This document shows positions 31,730 through 43,073 of a stretch of DNA of 64,000 nucleotides, piece by piece; position 1 is the first letter of the stretch, and every line of letters starts with the position of its first letter. Made by a program: the position numbers and the translations under genes. The notes under the pieces were generated by a model. The model worked only from the letters and a program-made list of their open reading frames with translations, had not been told where the DNA came from and ran no database searches. Origin of the DNA: Thecamonas trahens ATCC 50062 (Eukaryota; Apusozoa; Apusomonadida; Apusomonadidae); NCBI RefSeq assembly GCF_000142905.1, contig NW_013657663.1, forward strand, positions 268,501 through 332,500, given 5' to 3'.

Positions 31730-32499
31730 TCATGCTCCCTTGTAGGCGTACATGTACGAGCGCAGCTCGGAGACGTCGTTCTCGAGCTGCTCGCAGCCGC
31801 GCTTGACATACCAAGTGATGGCGCACATGGCAGCGTTGGTGCCGGGTAGCCAGATGATGTGTGTGGGATATGTGACAAAGGCCGAGAACTTATAGCTCCA
31901 ATACAAGGCCGGGAGCGCGGCAAAGAGGAGCGAGATGGCGAGCCAAGCATCGCCCATGCGTGTGATGTAGAGAGCCGAGGCAAAGAGACCCACTGCTGCC
32001 ACCAGATGCATGGACACGATGTGGGTGGAGGAGACTGCCGATGAGAGGAAGGCATGTGTCTCTGCCATGTACGGATACAGCACTTGATGAACCGCCAGAT
32101 AGACAAAGACCGCCGCCAGGGCCGCACAGAGGGTAGCCAGGGCGTTGCGATACACCCCATGGATCCGCTCGTTCTCGGCACGCAGCGTGTCGACAAGCAG
32201 TTCTTGCTCTGCTCTCCCAACATGGTAAACACCTCTTGCTGTGTATAAGTCCAAACCCTGCCTCTCCCTCTCCCTCTCCTCCCTGCTTTCCCATCCCGGT
32301 AGCCTCGCCCCCACCATGACGTGGCGACTGCGACACGCCGCCACCACCGACCGTGCCCCCCCCCCCTCCCCACCCAAACACACACACACATACACACATA
32401 GAGCAACATACGTGTTTCGTCCAGATATCTAGAGTCTTCGAGCATGGTGTCAATGTCGGCCATGGTCGGCCGCGATCGCAGGGTGGTCACCGACGACAT
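31730..32499 (-). CDS. Small multi-pass membrane protein, function unknown (198 aa, two exons)
   Basis: Exon 1 (32412-32499) encodes MSSVTTLRSRPTMADIDTML and continues to RYLDET; donor GTATGT; intron 32239-32411; acceptor ACACAG; exon 2 at 31730-32238 gives PRGVYHVGRAEQELLVDTL in phase. A short helix (EQELLVDTLRAENERI) precedes about four hydrophobic spans: LATLCAALAAVFVYLAV, IVSMHLVAAVGLFASALYI, AWLAISLLFAALPALYW, and a shorter one around TNAAMCAITWYV. It ends SELRSYMYAYKGA. A second in-frame ATG at 32463 (MADIDTM) could be used. I do not recognise the family. No signal peptide is visible. Confidence 0.75.
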
Positions 32500-32783
32500 G
32501 GCGAAGCGTCAGGTGGTTGTCCTTCTCTGGCCATTGTCTTGTCAAGCCAGCCACGTGGCTTGCTGCCGGCCAAAATGGCGTGTGCGGAAGAGATTGATTG
32601 ACCGTAGGCAACGTGGCAGACATGGTGGTCACCAATGGAACCCTGCAGCCCACACCTCACACGACAGACACTGCTTCGATCCCAGCTTCGGCAAGGACGC
32701 CACGCTCACTATTTATATTCACACAAATGGAGACACGGACAGGAACGCAGACGGTGCCAACCAAGCACAGATGAAGAACGAGG

Positions 32784-34721
32784 CTAATGGTCAAGGATGC
32801 GGAGCGAGCCCGTCACAATCTTGTTCTCAAAGACGGCACCGGACGGCACGTCAATGTGCTCGCCGTGCGAGGCGACAATGATGACGGTGCCGCGGAGGGT
32901 GATGTCGGAGCCGAGGATGACGTCACCGGAAATCGTGAGGTGGTCGAGCTCGAGCAGGTCAGGCGTGGAGAGGATGCGGCTCTGGTAGCCAGCCATCTTG
33001 GAGAACTCTGCGCCGAGCTTGATGACGGGCGGCCCGCCGATGCGAAGCGGCGAGAGAATGAGCGAGCCAGAGACGAGGTCATAGAGGTTGGACTGAACCA
33101 GCAGAAGGTCTGAAGTCTTCTTGACCGGGAGGAAGCGCGAGCGCGGAACGTTGACGCCGATGGCACCGCGGAAGTACTCCATGGCTGCGCCGCATGCCTG
33201 CTCCAGCTGAATGACCGACGAGCCGTCGCTGAGCGACTTGTTGTTGACAATGATGTCCATGTTGAGCGCATTGTCGTTGACCAGGCGCTTGATGGCCGGC
33301 AGCGAGCACCAGAGCGAGTTGGTGTTGAAGATCTTGAACTTTTTGATTGACTTGAACTCCTCGACCTTGTCAGACGGAACCTGGGCAATCTCCAGCAGCT
33401 TGGAGCGGCCCTCGTAGGTGATAATGGTGCCGCCCTTGACGTCGGCCTTGGTCTTGTCGGTCACCTCCATGATAAACTCGATGTCGCCGTCGGACGAGAC
33501 CATCTTGTCCAGGATGGGAAGCGAGACGGTGGCGCCGAGGTTGTCGACGTTGGAGATGAACACAATCTCTTTGCCCATGCTGCGGAGGGCGTCAAGGATG
33601 CCTGACCGCTCCAGCGAGGCGTAAACATCGCCGTGCCCGGGCGGGTACCAGTGGGTGCGGTCCGGATCGTCGGCGGTCTGCGGGACCGGCGTGAGCGACT
33701 CCTTGAAGATCCGCGGCATGCGCGACTGATTGAACGTCAAAATGTTGACGCCCTCGATACCTTCGTACTTGCGCACAATCCGGAGCGTGTCCTCGTGGGT
33801 GTTGAACGAGTTCATCAGAACGAGCGGCACAGAGACCCCGTGCGTCGTGTTGAGGTGCTGGATCTGCCGAACCGTCAGATCGAGGAACGTCTGCCCGGCC
33901 CGGACCTCGATCGCAGACTTGGGGCCCACGCAGCCCATGGTGGTCCCGAGTCCGCCGTTGAGCTTGAGCACCGCAAGCTTTGAGAGCAATTCCTTGGGCG
34001 GGAGCCGCGCCTCGGCCGCCAGCTCTTCAAACGGGATGACCAGGTCGTCGGCAGGCGGCTGGATCTTATCCCACTTGATCGTCGACCCAGCTTCGTTGAG
34101 GTACCGCGAGAAGAGCTTGTGGTACGTCTTGAACTCCTGCTGCATCATAAACTGGTCCTCTGCGTCCTGCGCCGTTGCCAGTAGCTCGTCGAGCTCGGCG
34201 CGCATCCGCACGTCCGCCTGATTGTGGAGCTGTCACCGCGTACCCTCTCTCGCGTGAGTGCCCTCATCCTCCTCCCCTTCCCCAGCTCAGTTCAGCCCGC
34301 ATGACGACATGAGCCGACATGAGCCGACATGAGCCGACTTGAGCCGACTTGAGCCAACATGAGCTGCTCCGAGCGCCACCATGGAAGCCGCCACCACACG
34401 GCCACCCGCATCCCCCCACACACACACAAACGCACACACAGACGCACAGACACGCGCAATCACACGAACAAGGGTAGCTACAACAAAGTCAACGAGATCC
34501 TCCCATCTCCAACCCCATCACTCATCCCTTTCACCCCTCTCTCTCTCTCTCTCCTCTCACCCTCCCACCCACTTCCCATGCCTCACCCTCGCCCAGCCAC
34601 GTCACCCTCTCCCTCCTCAGCCACCGGAGCCAACCGCCTCGGCAGTAGAGTCTGACAACAGACGTACGTCGTTTTGGAAGTTGGCTTCTGAAGAGAGTCG
34701 ACCAAGAGAAGAAGCTGCCAT
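32784..34721 (-). CDS. UGP2: UTP--glucose-1-phosphate uridylyltransferase (UDP-glucose pyrophosphorylase, 499 aa, two exons)
   Basis: Makes UDP-glucose from UTP and glucose-1-phosphate in the cytosol, feeding glycogen, glycoprotein and cell-surface synthesis. The nucleotide-binding loop LNGGLGTTMGCVGPKS starts at residue 108; PLVLMNSFNTHEDT, WYPPGHGDVYASL, FISNVDNLGATVSLPIL and the C-terminal left-handed beta-helix (ISGDVILGSDITLRGTVIIV) are all present. Exon 1 (34668-34721, MAASSLGRLSSEANFQND) joins exon 2 (from 34229, LHNQADVRMRAELDELL) in phase 0 across a 438-bp intron with donor GTACGT and acceptor GTGACAG. The total of 499 aa fits the eukaryotic enzyme (about 500). The exon-2-only frame has no ATG before residue 27, supporting the upstream exon. 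Confidence 0.92.
34230..34667 (-). other. 438-bp intron of the UGP gene with tandem repeat
   Basis: Donor GTACGT, acceptor GGTGACAG. It contains a six-unit 10-nt repeat (34306-34365), CA-rich and CT-rich microsatellites (34408-34460 and 34520-34560 on plus). Confidence 0.7.
34306..34365. repeat. Six tandem copies of GACATGAGCC-like 10-mer
   Basis: Units read GACATGAGCC three times, GACTTGAGCC twice, and a diverged AACATGAGCT. It is non-coding and lies inside the UGP intron. Confidence 0.9.
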
Positions 34722-34939
34722 GGTTGTACTGCAGTGAGAGAGAGGGGTTGCCGGCTTAGGGGGGGAGAGGGGGAGGAGGGAAAAGGTGGTGAGTTCAACG
34801 GAGGTGAGAGGCTTGTTTGGATGCAGTTGAAACGAAGAAAAACATGTCTTCCGTGACTGGCCCGGATCATACATAGCCATGGTAAGGGGAGTAGCAGAGT
34901 CCTCTTGAACCGCCATCATTTAGTGCAATACCTTCGAAA

Positions 34940-36820
34940 TCAATAGTGAGTGTGGTCGATGGGAACGAGGGACGGAGAGAGAGGGACGGCGAGATGCACG
35001 ACAGTGGCATCAAAGTAGAGGGCGAGGAGCGAGGGAACGTGTTGGATGACATGCAAAGTGCCTGCCCAGTGCAAAGCGCGAGAGATCTTGAAGACTTCCA
35101 GCTCGGGGCGTGACTGCAGGAGCAAGAGAATGGCTTCGTCGGTCATGAGTGTCCGCCGCACGTCGAGGTATCGGATGGAGACAAGATGCGGAACAAGGGC
35201 GAGCCAGAATTGCGGCGGGACCAGCACGTTGCGTGCGACTGTGAGCGAGATCAGCCGCGAGACTGAAGGCGAGTCAATGAGCGCAGAAATGGCAGAGGCG
35301 TCAAATGGGACACCATCCAAGTCGAGGACCCGCAGCGCAGTCACCGACCCCAGGAGCGCGCAGAGCGCCTGGCTGGTGGCCGGCATGAGTTGACCGCGCT
35401 GGGCCAGAGGCTCGGAGAGCCGGTGGGAGAGATTGAGAACTTTGAGCGATGCCACGTGTGGCGCCACCGCCAGCTGCGTGAGCGTCTCGACACCAAAAAA
35501 CACGTTTGCGAGCGAAAGCTCTTCGAGGCCGGATGTGAGTGAGCCCAGGAGGCTGGCCACCGCCGGGTCGGAGAGGTGCGGGCACGACGCAAGCGAGAGC
35601 TTTCTCAGAGCCGAAAGCTTTGCCGAGGCCAGAAGCTCCACGCTGGCATCGGTCATCGACCACGCGCACCGCGACAGATCGAGCGAGGTAAGCGACGCCG
35701 CCAGCCGAGACGTTGCCGGCGTCGGCACGAACGCCAGCTGCATCAGCGCCCTGCAGTTTGCGCCGCGCGCTACCCACCAGGGCCACCACTCGCTCAGCAC
35801 CTGGCCCGCCACCAACGCGTCCAAGTCCTTGAGCATCTGGCAGGCAGGCGAAGAGTCGCCCGGATTGGTGCACGCTCCGCGCAGAGTCGCCGGTGCATGT
35901 GCGTGGACAAGCCGGCCGACTGCGCCGGCGGCAAGCTCCTCAAGTGACCGCACGTCACCGGCGGCGCGCCGAGCAGCGGCTGCTGCAGGCGGTGGCAGCG
36001 CAGGCGCGACGACTGATTGCAAGAGCAGCCGCGGATCGGTGGTAAACTCCGCCGCCGCCGCATGAGAAGCCCGGACAGCAGCTGTCCACTCGGCCGGCGG
36101 CGCAGGTGGAGGTGGAGCAGCTGCAAACGACGATGATGACGCCGCCACCGACACAGTCTGCTTTGACTCTTGCCATGCCATCCATCGCAGCTCTTCCAGG
36201 CTCTGGCCCGACTCGCCGATGGTCTCGAGCGCGACAACATGCTCGAGACGGACCGGCGGTGAGGTGGCGCCGGTGTACCGCAGCGTGCTCAGCTCGGTCA
36301 TTCGCCGGCTGCCGGCCGCCACAACGCCCGACCGATGCAGCGACGAGGGGGCGAGCGGGCCAAACGAAAACGAGAATCGCGGCGGGGCGGCTGACGCCGG
36401 CGTCGCATCAGCCGCCAGCGCCACGCTCGATGACGACGACGCAGCGTCGTATGTATCATCATCGCACGACGTCTCGCCATCCGTGGTAGCCGCCACAAAC
36501 GGGTCAAAGTCGAGACCGGGACTTGCAGCCGCAGCACGGCCATGCGATCTTCTCCGAGGCGAGCCGAGCCGCAACGCTGCCGTTCGACGACGGGCACAAC
36601 CAATCACTTTCGCAGCCGACGCATCGCTTGCAACGTGCTTGGCAGCACGAGCCGACCCGAGCTCACCAGAACTCGACACGGACGTGAGAAGAGGGGTACG
36701 TGATGCCAGACGCGGAGACAAGGTACTAGATCGACCGTGGCCGTCTCTAGTGTCCGAGTCGGAGACATGGGCCGTAGAACGGGCCGTCTCGTCGTGAGGG
36801 TACCGCGAGGGACGAGGCAT
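34940..36820 (-). CDS. Leucine-rich repeat protein with disordered N-terminus (626 aa)
   Basis: The start is the ATG at 36820 (MPRPSRYPHDETARS); upstream codons in frame lack an ATG. Residues 1-170 are Ser/Ala/Arg-rich and probably disordered. Residues about 240-340 are Ala/Pro-rich. From about 375 there are roughly eight irregular LRRs of the cysteine-containing or RNI type (LTSLDLSRCAWSMTDASV, LRKLSLASCPHLSDPAV, LEELSLANVFFGVETL, LRVLDLDGVPFDASAI, IRYLDVRRTLMTDEAI). This resembles F-box/LRR proteins, but I see no F-box and no other partner domain. It ends SLVPIDHTHY. Function unknown; protein interaction is the usual role of such repeats. Confidence 0.75.
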   Translation of the reverse strand: MPRPSRYPHDETARSTAHVSDSDTRDGHGRSSTLSPRLASRTPLLTSVSSSGELGSARAAKHVASDASAAKVIGCARRRTAALRLGSPRRRSHGRAAAASPGLDFDPFVAATTDGETSCDDDTYDAASSSSSVALAADATPASAAPPRFSFSFGPLAPSSLHRSGVVAAGSRRMTELSTLRYTGATSPPVRLEHVVALETIGESGQSLEELRWMAWQESKQTVSVAASSSSFAAAPPPPAPPAEWTAAVRASHAAAAEFTTDPRLLLQSVVAPALPPPAAAAARRAAGDVRSLEELAAGAVGRLVHAHAPATLRGACTNPGDSSPACQMLKDLDALVAGQVLSEWWPWWVARGANCRALMQLAFVPTPATSRLAASLTSLDLSRCAWSMTDASVELLASAKLSALRKLSLASCPHLSDPAVASLLGSLTSGLEELSLANVFFGVETLTQLAVAPHVASLKVLNLSHRLSEPLAQRGQLMPATSQALCALLGSVTALRVLDLDGVPFDASAISALIDSPSVSRLISLTVARNVLVPPQFWLALVPHLVSIRYLDVRRTLMTDEAILLLLQSRPELEVFKISRALHWAGTLHVIQHVPSLLALYFDATVVHLAVPLSPSLVPIDHTHY

Positions 36821-37529
36821 GGCGCCCAATTTAGCAGCCACGTGTGAGGGCAGGTCGCGCTCAAGAGCGAGCAAGCCAAGCGCTAGCGACCAAGTACGAG
36901 GCGAGTGCTGCAGAGGGTGCACAACCTACACCAAGTGATGGGTAGCGGGTTGAGTGGTTACCGACTCGTTCCACAGCGGCCCGGGCTTGGTCTGAGCCAT
37001 CGGCGAAGGTTTGGCCTCTGCACTAATTGCAGCCAATCACGGCAGGGACAGGAAGTCTCCGCTTGCCGCGGAAAACCGAAGCAATATCTCCAACAACCCC
37101 ATACACAACGCACCGGCCTGCGGCACCTCTACTCTACGACAGCACCACAGGGTGCTATGGACTCTTGATCACACCGATGTTCAGACTAGCAGACTGGAAA
37201 CAAGCACTACTACCGTAGCACCGGTCATGAAGGTGGGCACGGTGACATACAGCTCGGTTGGAAGGGGAATGGATCTGGTCGGGGCGAGGGGGTTCAAGAG
37301 TGGGTGTCGGGCCTTGGCAAGCTGTCGAGCAAATAGGACGCAATGGCAAAAAAGTCCCGCATCACTCCGCGACAGCCACAGTTGGGAAAGTGTGGCAGGT
37401 CGGCGATGCGCGACAAGAAGGGCCACGTGCGACGATGCGGCGATGTTGGGAGGGTGGCAGCGAGTGCACGGCTGTGTCCACGGCACGCTGGAGGAGGCCG
37501 GAGAAGGAAGCGGAGTAAGAGGAACGCAT
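36821..37529. other. 709-bp intergenic region without recognised features
   Basis: Lies upstream of the LRR gene and downstream of the TRAP-alpha gene. Composition is less GC-rich than the genes. Open frames here are short, out of character and unsupported. I looked for tRNA-like cloverleaf elements (A and B boxes) and saw none. Confidence 0.55.
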
Positions 37530-38599
37530 TTACTTGCGCTTGTTCTTGCCGGAGGACTTCTTGGTCTTGCCGCCGATCACCTTCTTGCGGAGGTGGGCGG
37601 GGAGGAAGTCGACATCGTCCTCAGTGAGGCCGGCCGGCGCGGTGCCAGCCTCGACCTTGACGGCAGCGCGCTTGCTCGACTTGTTGGGCGACGACGACGA
37701 TGACGAAAAGTACAGGTAGGCTGCGGTGGCCAGAACCAGGAAGCCTGCGACGTAGCGGAAGGCCGTCGAGGCGTCGAGCAGCGGTGCGGCGTCGACGATG
37801 GCAATGGTCGAGTTGTAGGCGGCCGAGAGCCACAGGTTCTCCTCAGCGTCCGAGTAGTAGACGAGGACCATGAGGCCGAACGGGCGCGGGTCAAAGTTCT
37901 CGTTGGGCGTGAAGCGGTAGACAAACGAGCCCTCCTCGTTGGGGTGAACAAAGGTGGCGTAACGCCAGGCGGTGTAGTTCTCGACAAAGTAGCCAAAGTC
38001 GTTGGGCATGACCAGCGAGGCCGTGATGTACGTCACATTGATCTCGGTGTTGGCACCGTTAGAGACACCGACGACAACGTCGACGGTCTCACCAGGCGGG
38101 AACTCCTTGTCCATGTGGTTCTCAAACAGGATCGAGGTGGTCACATCCGGGTGCGCGTACGACTGGACAGCCGCCGCCTCCTCCTCGCCACCGAGCTCGA
38201 GGCCAGCCCCGCCGTCCTCACCGTAGAGGTCAAAGTCATCCTCCTCGTAGCCCTCCGCGTCCTGGGCGAAGGCCACCGCTACTCCCCGCATCCGTTCCAC
38301 TCTCTCCGTGAGCTCATGCCGTTGCCTATGCCATGGTCAACTCCCGCCAGCTACGGCTGCCACCCACAAAAACGAAAAACAAAGAGCTGGCGACCTCTGA
38401 CCGTCTTTGCCAAGGGGGGGGGGGGGGGGCAACCGAGCTACCCTTCCGCAACACTTGCTCACCAGGTACAAACTCTCTACACACGTGCTGGCTGTCACCC
38501 GCTTGCCAACAGCGCACTCTCCCTTGCTCTCGTTGACGTACGCAGCATCGTCGCCGCCACAAGGGCAAGGGCCATCAGCACAACGATAAACGACTTCAT
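37530..38599 (-). CDS. SSR1: Translocon-associated protein subunit alpha (TRAP-alpha/SSR1-like, 268 aa, two exons)
   Basis: ER membrane subunit of the TRAP complex, which helps nascent proteins through Sec61. Exon 1 (38542-38599) encodes the hydrophobic signal core MKSFIVVLMALALVAATML; donor GTACGT; intron 38279-38541; acceptor GAGTAG; exon 2 continues PVAFAQDAEGYEEDD in phase, giving a textbook cleavage site after AFA. A long acidic lumenal stretch follows, then the conserved domain (TSILFENHMDKEFPPGE, VVVGVSNGA, RYATFVHPNEEGSFVYRF, NENFDPRPFGLMVLVYY). One TM lies at about 205-225 (FRYVAGFLVLATAAYLYF), then a basic cytosolic tail ending KKSSGKNKRK. N-glycosylation sequons (NVT, NYT, NST) lie in the lumen. 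The intron holds a G/C homopolymer at about 38416-38430. Confidence 0.93.
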
Positions 38600-38949
38600 A
38601 CGATCGATCCGCGCGAGTCGAGTGGCTACCACCGCCTCCCGCGCGTCGCCCGGTTGCCGGCTGCTGATTGCCGGCTGCCGGCTGGAGACGACCAACCGCG
38701 CGCGGAGCAGACAGCTGTGTCGCGTACATTTGGTGAATGGTGACTGGTCTTGTCAGCCAACTTGTCTGCGTACCATCTCGATGGACACCACTCTCCGGTT
38801 AGATGTTGTGGCCATGTTGATATAAAGGCCATGCACTGGCTCGGCACACGAGCAAGTACGAGAGCGGACACGGCTACATCTCTGGCCGCAGCAGAGCAAC
38901 ACCAAGAGAAGGCTGTCGGCGACCGGATGTGTTTGCGATGGGGGGGTTG
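38600..38949. other. Intergenic region, TRAP-alpha promoter side and IFT122 3' end
   Basis: No coding potential recognised. A pyrimidine/purine-mixed stretch with a lower GC content near 38740-38830 may contain the TRAP-alpha promoter. I see no defined element. Confidence 0.5.
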
Positions 38950-41900
38950 CTACAAGTCGTCGTCATCTAACAGCCCAGACGTCGAAATGTCCAGATCTTC
39001 GATGGAGCCGCTGCCGCCGCTGACGTTGTCCTTGAACGGCGAGGTGCACATGGGGCAGAGGCCCGACTCGAGGATGTGCAGCTCGTAGTCGGCCTCGTGG
39101 TAAACGTGGTTGCACGCCGCGCAGGCGTAGACCGGAAAGGCAGGCGTGATGTTGAGGTAGAACTGCGCCCGCATGGCCGGGCACGCCCACTCCCGAACAA
39201 GAACCTGCGAGGCGTCGAGCGCCGCAAGGCCAGCACGCGAGATGACAAACGGAACGTACGTGTCTGACGATGTCACCGCCATCAACTGGTCGCCAAACAG
39301 CTCTTGCACCAGGCCCCGCGACGAGCCGTCCTCCGGCTCAGCGCCCGAGGCCAGCGACAGCGTCTGCGCCCCGCCGTCGCCGCGAGCCGACTCGCGCCAC
39401 CGCCGTGACGACCCACTACCGCCGCTACTGTTACCAACACTGTTCCCGGGCAGGGTGAATGTCGGCACAGCCGGCGCGTCAGCTTCCAGCTGCGCAGCCG
39501 CGAGCTTGCGCGCCAACGGCGTCTTGGCAAGCGAATCTGTGCGGATGAGATCCTTGGCGGCGTCGGCGGAAATCGAGTCCGGGAGGACAAACTCGACAAG
39601 CGGGAGCGTGTCGAACGAGTAGAACGAGACCTGGAACTCGTGGTGGCACGTGGCACACGCCCCGTTGCGCGGGACAAGCGCATTGAGCGCCCCACAGCGC
39701 GCACACCGCGGGTGCAGGTCGCGCAGCGTCGGCTCATCATTGAGCTTGCTCCGCGTCGCAATTGCCATCGCGTCGAGCTCGTACAGCCACTTGGACGGGA
39801 CAACCAGCGCCGTCAGCTTGTCGAGCGTCGACCGCGCCAGGTTGTACGCCCCGCAGTCGAGCCCAAGCCGCGCGAGCGCAATAAGCGTGTAGACTTTGGA
39901 GACTCCGCGCGGCGCGACCCGCTCGATTCGAGTGAGCAGGTAGCGGGTGATGTTGAAGACTGCGTCCTGCGAGCCGAGGTGCGGGTTGAATGGCTCGTCA
40001 ATGTACGCCGACACAAACTGGAACGCGTAGTAGATCTCGGCCTTGTAGTAGTAAACGGAAAACTTCTTGAGCTTCTTCTTGTCGCTTGACGACAGGCTCG
40101 AGACCTCGGACTTGACCTCGGAAAGGTACTGCATGCCGAGCCACCAGTAGTAGTGCGCAGCGGGGCCGAACCGGCGCTCAGAAACCGCATTGGTGATGAG
40201 CGCCTCAAGAAGCTTGATCGACTTTTCACGCGAGCCCGACTTGCCCAGCGCCTTGATGGCCGCCTCAAACTCGTCGCGCTCCAACAGCCACTCGGCATAC
40301 GGCACGTACACATCCTGCGCGTACGCCGGCACGTCGGCAACAACCGCAAACGCCTCTTTCCAGTGCGCGAGCTTGACATGCAGCTCGACGAGCGACTTGA
40401 CGTCCCCAAGCTTCTCGTACGCCTCCAGCGCCGCCTCGTACTGCTCGTGGGCGCGCAAGAGCTTGGCTGCCTCGCGCAATGGGCCCTTTTCCTGCGCCGA
40501 GAGTCCGCCCACTACCTGTGCCAGCATGTCCAGCTTGTCGCCAGTTGAGCCGCCCGCAGACTCGGCAAGCGCCTCGGCAATGGTCGACACCACCTTATCG
40601 TGCTGGCCCGACGAGTGGTACAGCTCGACCAGCGCCCGCCAGTCGCCCGAGCCGACCACCGATGCCTCGCGCTTCTTCATCAGCTGCTCCATGGGAATGC
40701 CGTATTTGGCCGCCACCTGCTCAGCCTCGTCGAGCTCGCCGAGGTCGACGTACATGTCCAACGCAAGCTGTGGCTTGTTGGCCCGCTGGTACAGCTTGCC
40801 CGCCTGCGCAATCTTGCCCTGAAACGCCAGGATGTGAGCCATCAGCACCGAGTCGTCGGCACCTTGAATCGCCGCCTGCCGCTCGATCGAGTCTACTAGC
40901 TCAATGTACCGCAGCTCGCGGATGCGGGTAAAGGCCTTGCGTGCAATGCCGAGCTCGAGATTGATGAGCGCGTCATGCGCGAGCCGCGACCAGTCAGCCT
41001 CGGTTACGCCCAGGCACGCCACGGCGTACGCGTTGCCAAAGTCCTTGACGCTCAGATACTGGTGCAGCGGGCCCGACTGCGGGACCTCGATCGGCTTCAT
41101 GGCCAGTGCGTCGAGGCAGAACAGCCGCGAGCCCATAAAGCCGACCACAAACCCATTCTGCTTCCGCGGAATGGCCGGAAACTTGCCGGCCTTGACAAAA
41201 ATGGTCTCGCTCCGCGTCGAGTACGCGAGCATGTCTTCGTGGTGGGCGTTAAAGGCGACCGAGTTGACGTCGGCCTCGCTAAACTCGAGCTCGCCCGATG
41301 TCACGCTGTACACCATGAGGTTGTGGTGCTCATCCACAACCGCTAGTCGCATCCGTGACTGTGAAAGGTCCAGGCACCGGATCGACGCGCCCTGGTCGAT
41401 GAGCTTGACCGGGAATGGCGAGTTGACAAAAACCTTGACCACCTCGCCCGACCGCATGCCCACAAGCAGACCCTCGCCGCCGACCGGCCCGCCCAACACC
41501 TTGACATACCGCACCAGGGATGCCAGGTTCCACTCGCGGAGCCGACTCCCGTCAAAGCCAAACATGACCAGCGACCGCTCGTGGCAGAGCACCACGTGCT
41601 CGGCTGTCACCACAAGCAACGAACACTCAGTCTTGCCCACATCGAGCCGCGCCAGCTCGCGGAACTTGATTCCGTCGCCGTCAGACTCGGAGCCGCTGTC
41701 AGCGTCCGACGCCTCCATGTCGCCAGCCTTGAGCGCCGACGGCACAGTGCCCGGCAAGTGGACGCCATCCTCGGTCCCGTACAATTCGTACACTACAACG
41801 CTCGACGGCGTCTGGACCGCAAGCCGCGAGGTGTAGACCGCGAGTTTGAGCACATGGTCGCGGACAGGCACCAGCGTCTTGTCTTCGGTAATGAGATCCT

Positions 41901-43073
41901 GAACCGTCACCGACGTCATCGCCTTGCGCGCCGCGTACGTCTGCTGATGCAGGCCGTGGACCGTTGAGTAAGTCACATCGTGGAGCGAGATCGAGCCGTC
42001 GGCTGTTCCGATGGCAACCGCCGAGGTCTCGGCCCGATGCGCCGCCGCCCACACCCACCCGTCACGGCCCACAACCTCACCGAGCGCCACCCCCTCTCGC
42101 GAATACAGCGAGAGCGCAGAGTTGGAACCGCCAATGAGCATATACTCGTCGTCACCGTTCCAAAACGCCAGCGACGTCGGGTCAAAGCCGAGCTCGACCT
42201 CGCGCCCAAGTTGGCGCCCGGTCACCGAGTAGAACGAGAGCTTCTGCGACCAGTCGCCGACCGCCAGCACCGGCGAGCCCACCAGCGACGGCCGCCACGC
42301 AAGGCACCACACCGGATCGGTTCCGCGCGAGACGCTGACCACCTCCTCGCCGTCCTTGTTGCGGATGGAGAGCGTGCCGTCCCACATGCCGAGCGCAAGG
42401 TTCTGCCCATCGGGCGTCCACGCGCACGAAACCACCCGCGATGAGACCTTGGTCTTGTCCACCTCGTTGCGCTCCGGCGACCAAAGGCCAAAGTCCGAGC
42501 CTGTGCACGATGCCAGCTGCTGTGAGACCGGGTTGTACGCCATGCAGTAGACCGGCTCGTGGTGCTTGTACCGCAGAATGCCCTGCAGCTCCGAGGTCCA
42601 GATGATAACATGCTTGTCAGCCGAGCCTGAAGCAAACCGCGTCCCATCACGCGAGTAGGCGACACAGTACACCGGGGCCTTGTGGCCCTTGAGGCCCTTG
42701 ACCAGCTCGCCTGTGTCCATGTCGTACACCAGCACCCGGTGGCCCACTGCCGCCACCAGGTGCGGACCCGTCGGCTGGAACGCCACTCCGTAGATAGGCT
42801 GGCCCACTCCCTCCATGTTCCGCTACCCCCACTCCCCCCCCCCGGTCCACCACCACAGCCACACACACTCCATGAGTCCTCCCCCCTCCCTCCCCTCTCG
42901 ACCCTCTCGACCCTCTCGACCCGCGCCTCTCGACCCTCTCGACCCGCGCCTCTCGACCCTCCCGTCTCACCTTCCCCCTCTTGCCCCCCTCCCCTCCCCG
43001 CCTCCCTCCCCCCTCCCCACCACCACCACCACCCACATACCACCTTGTTGTCCCACACCACTTGTGAGCTCAT
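38950..43073 (-). CDS. IFT122: Intraflagellar transport protein 122 (IFT-A core, 1,301 aa, two exons)
   Basis: Core subunit of the IFT-A complex that drives retrograde transport and receptor entry in cilia. Two N-terminal WD40 propellers open with YGVAFQPTGPHLVAAVG, KGHKAPVYCVAYSRDGTRFASGSADKHVIIW and DFGLWSPERNEVDKTKV, closely following IFT122. A TPR-like helical half follows (LYQRANKPQLALDMYVDLGELDEA, EAALEAYEKLGDVKSL). The C-terminus holds two zinc-binding clusters: CARCGAL with CATCHHEF, and CAACNHVY with CPMC, as in the family. Exon 1 (43041-43073) encodes MSSQVVWDNKV; donor GTATGT; intron 42823-43040; acceptor GGGTAG; exon 2 begins RNMEGVGQPIYG in phase 0. The exon-1 residues align with the VLTWRDKA start of animal IFT122. 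Length is close to the animal protein (about 1,240). Confidence 0.95.
42893..42962. repeat. CTCTCGACCC tandem repeat in the IFT122 intron
   Basis: About seven 10-nt units of CTCTCGACCC, some separated by GCGC, inside the 218-bp intron. Purely non-coding. Confidence 0.85.

Noticed and set aside
34205-34211. UGP start at the GTG/ATG at 34211-34205
   Set aside because: GTG is not a normal eukaryotic start, and the upstream exon joins in phase to give the usual family length.
36922-36922. LRR protein start at 36922
   Set aside because: The codon there is GTG; the first ATG is at 36820.
36905-37168. Possible tRNA or small RNA gene in the 36.9-37.2 kb spacer
   Set aside because: No A/B box pair and no foldable cloverleaf could be found by eye.
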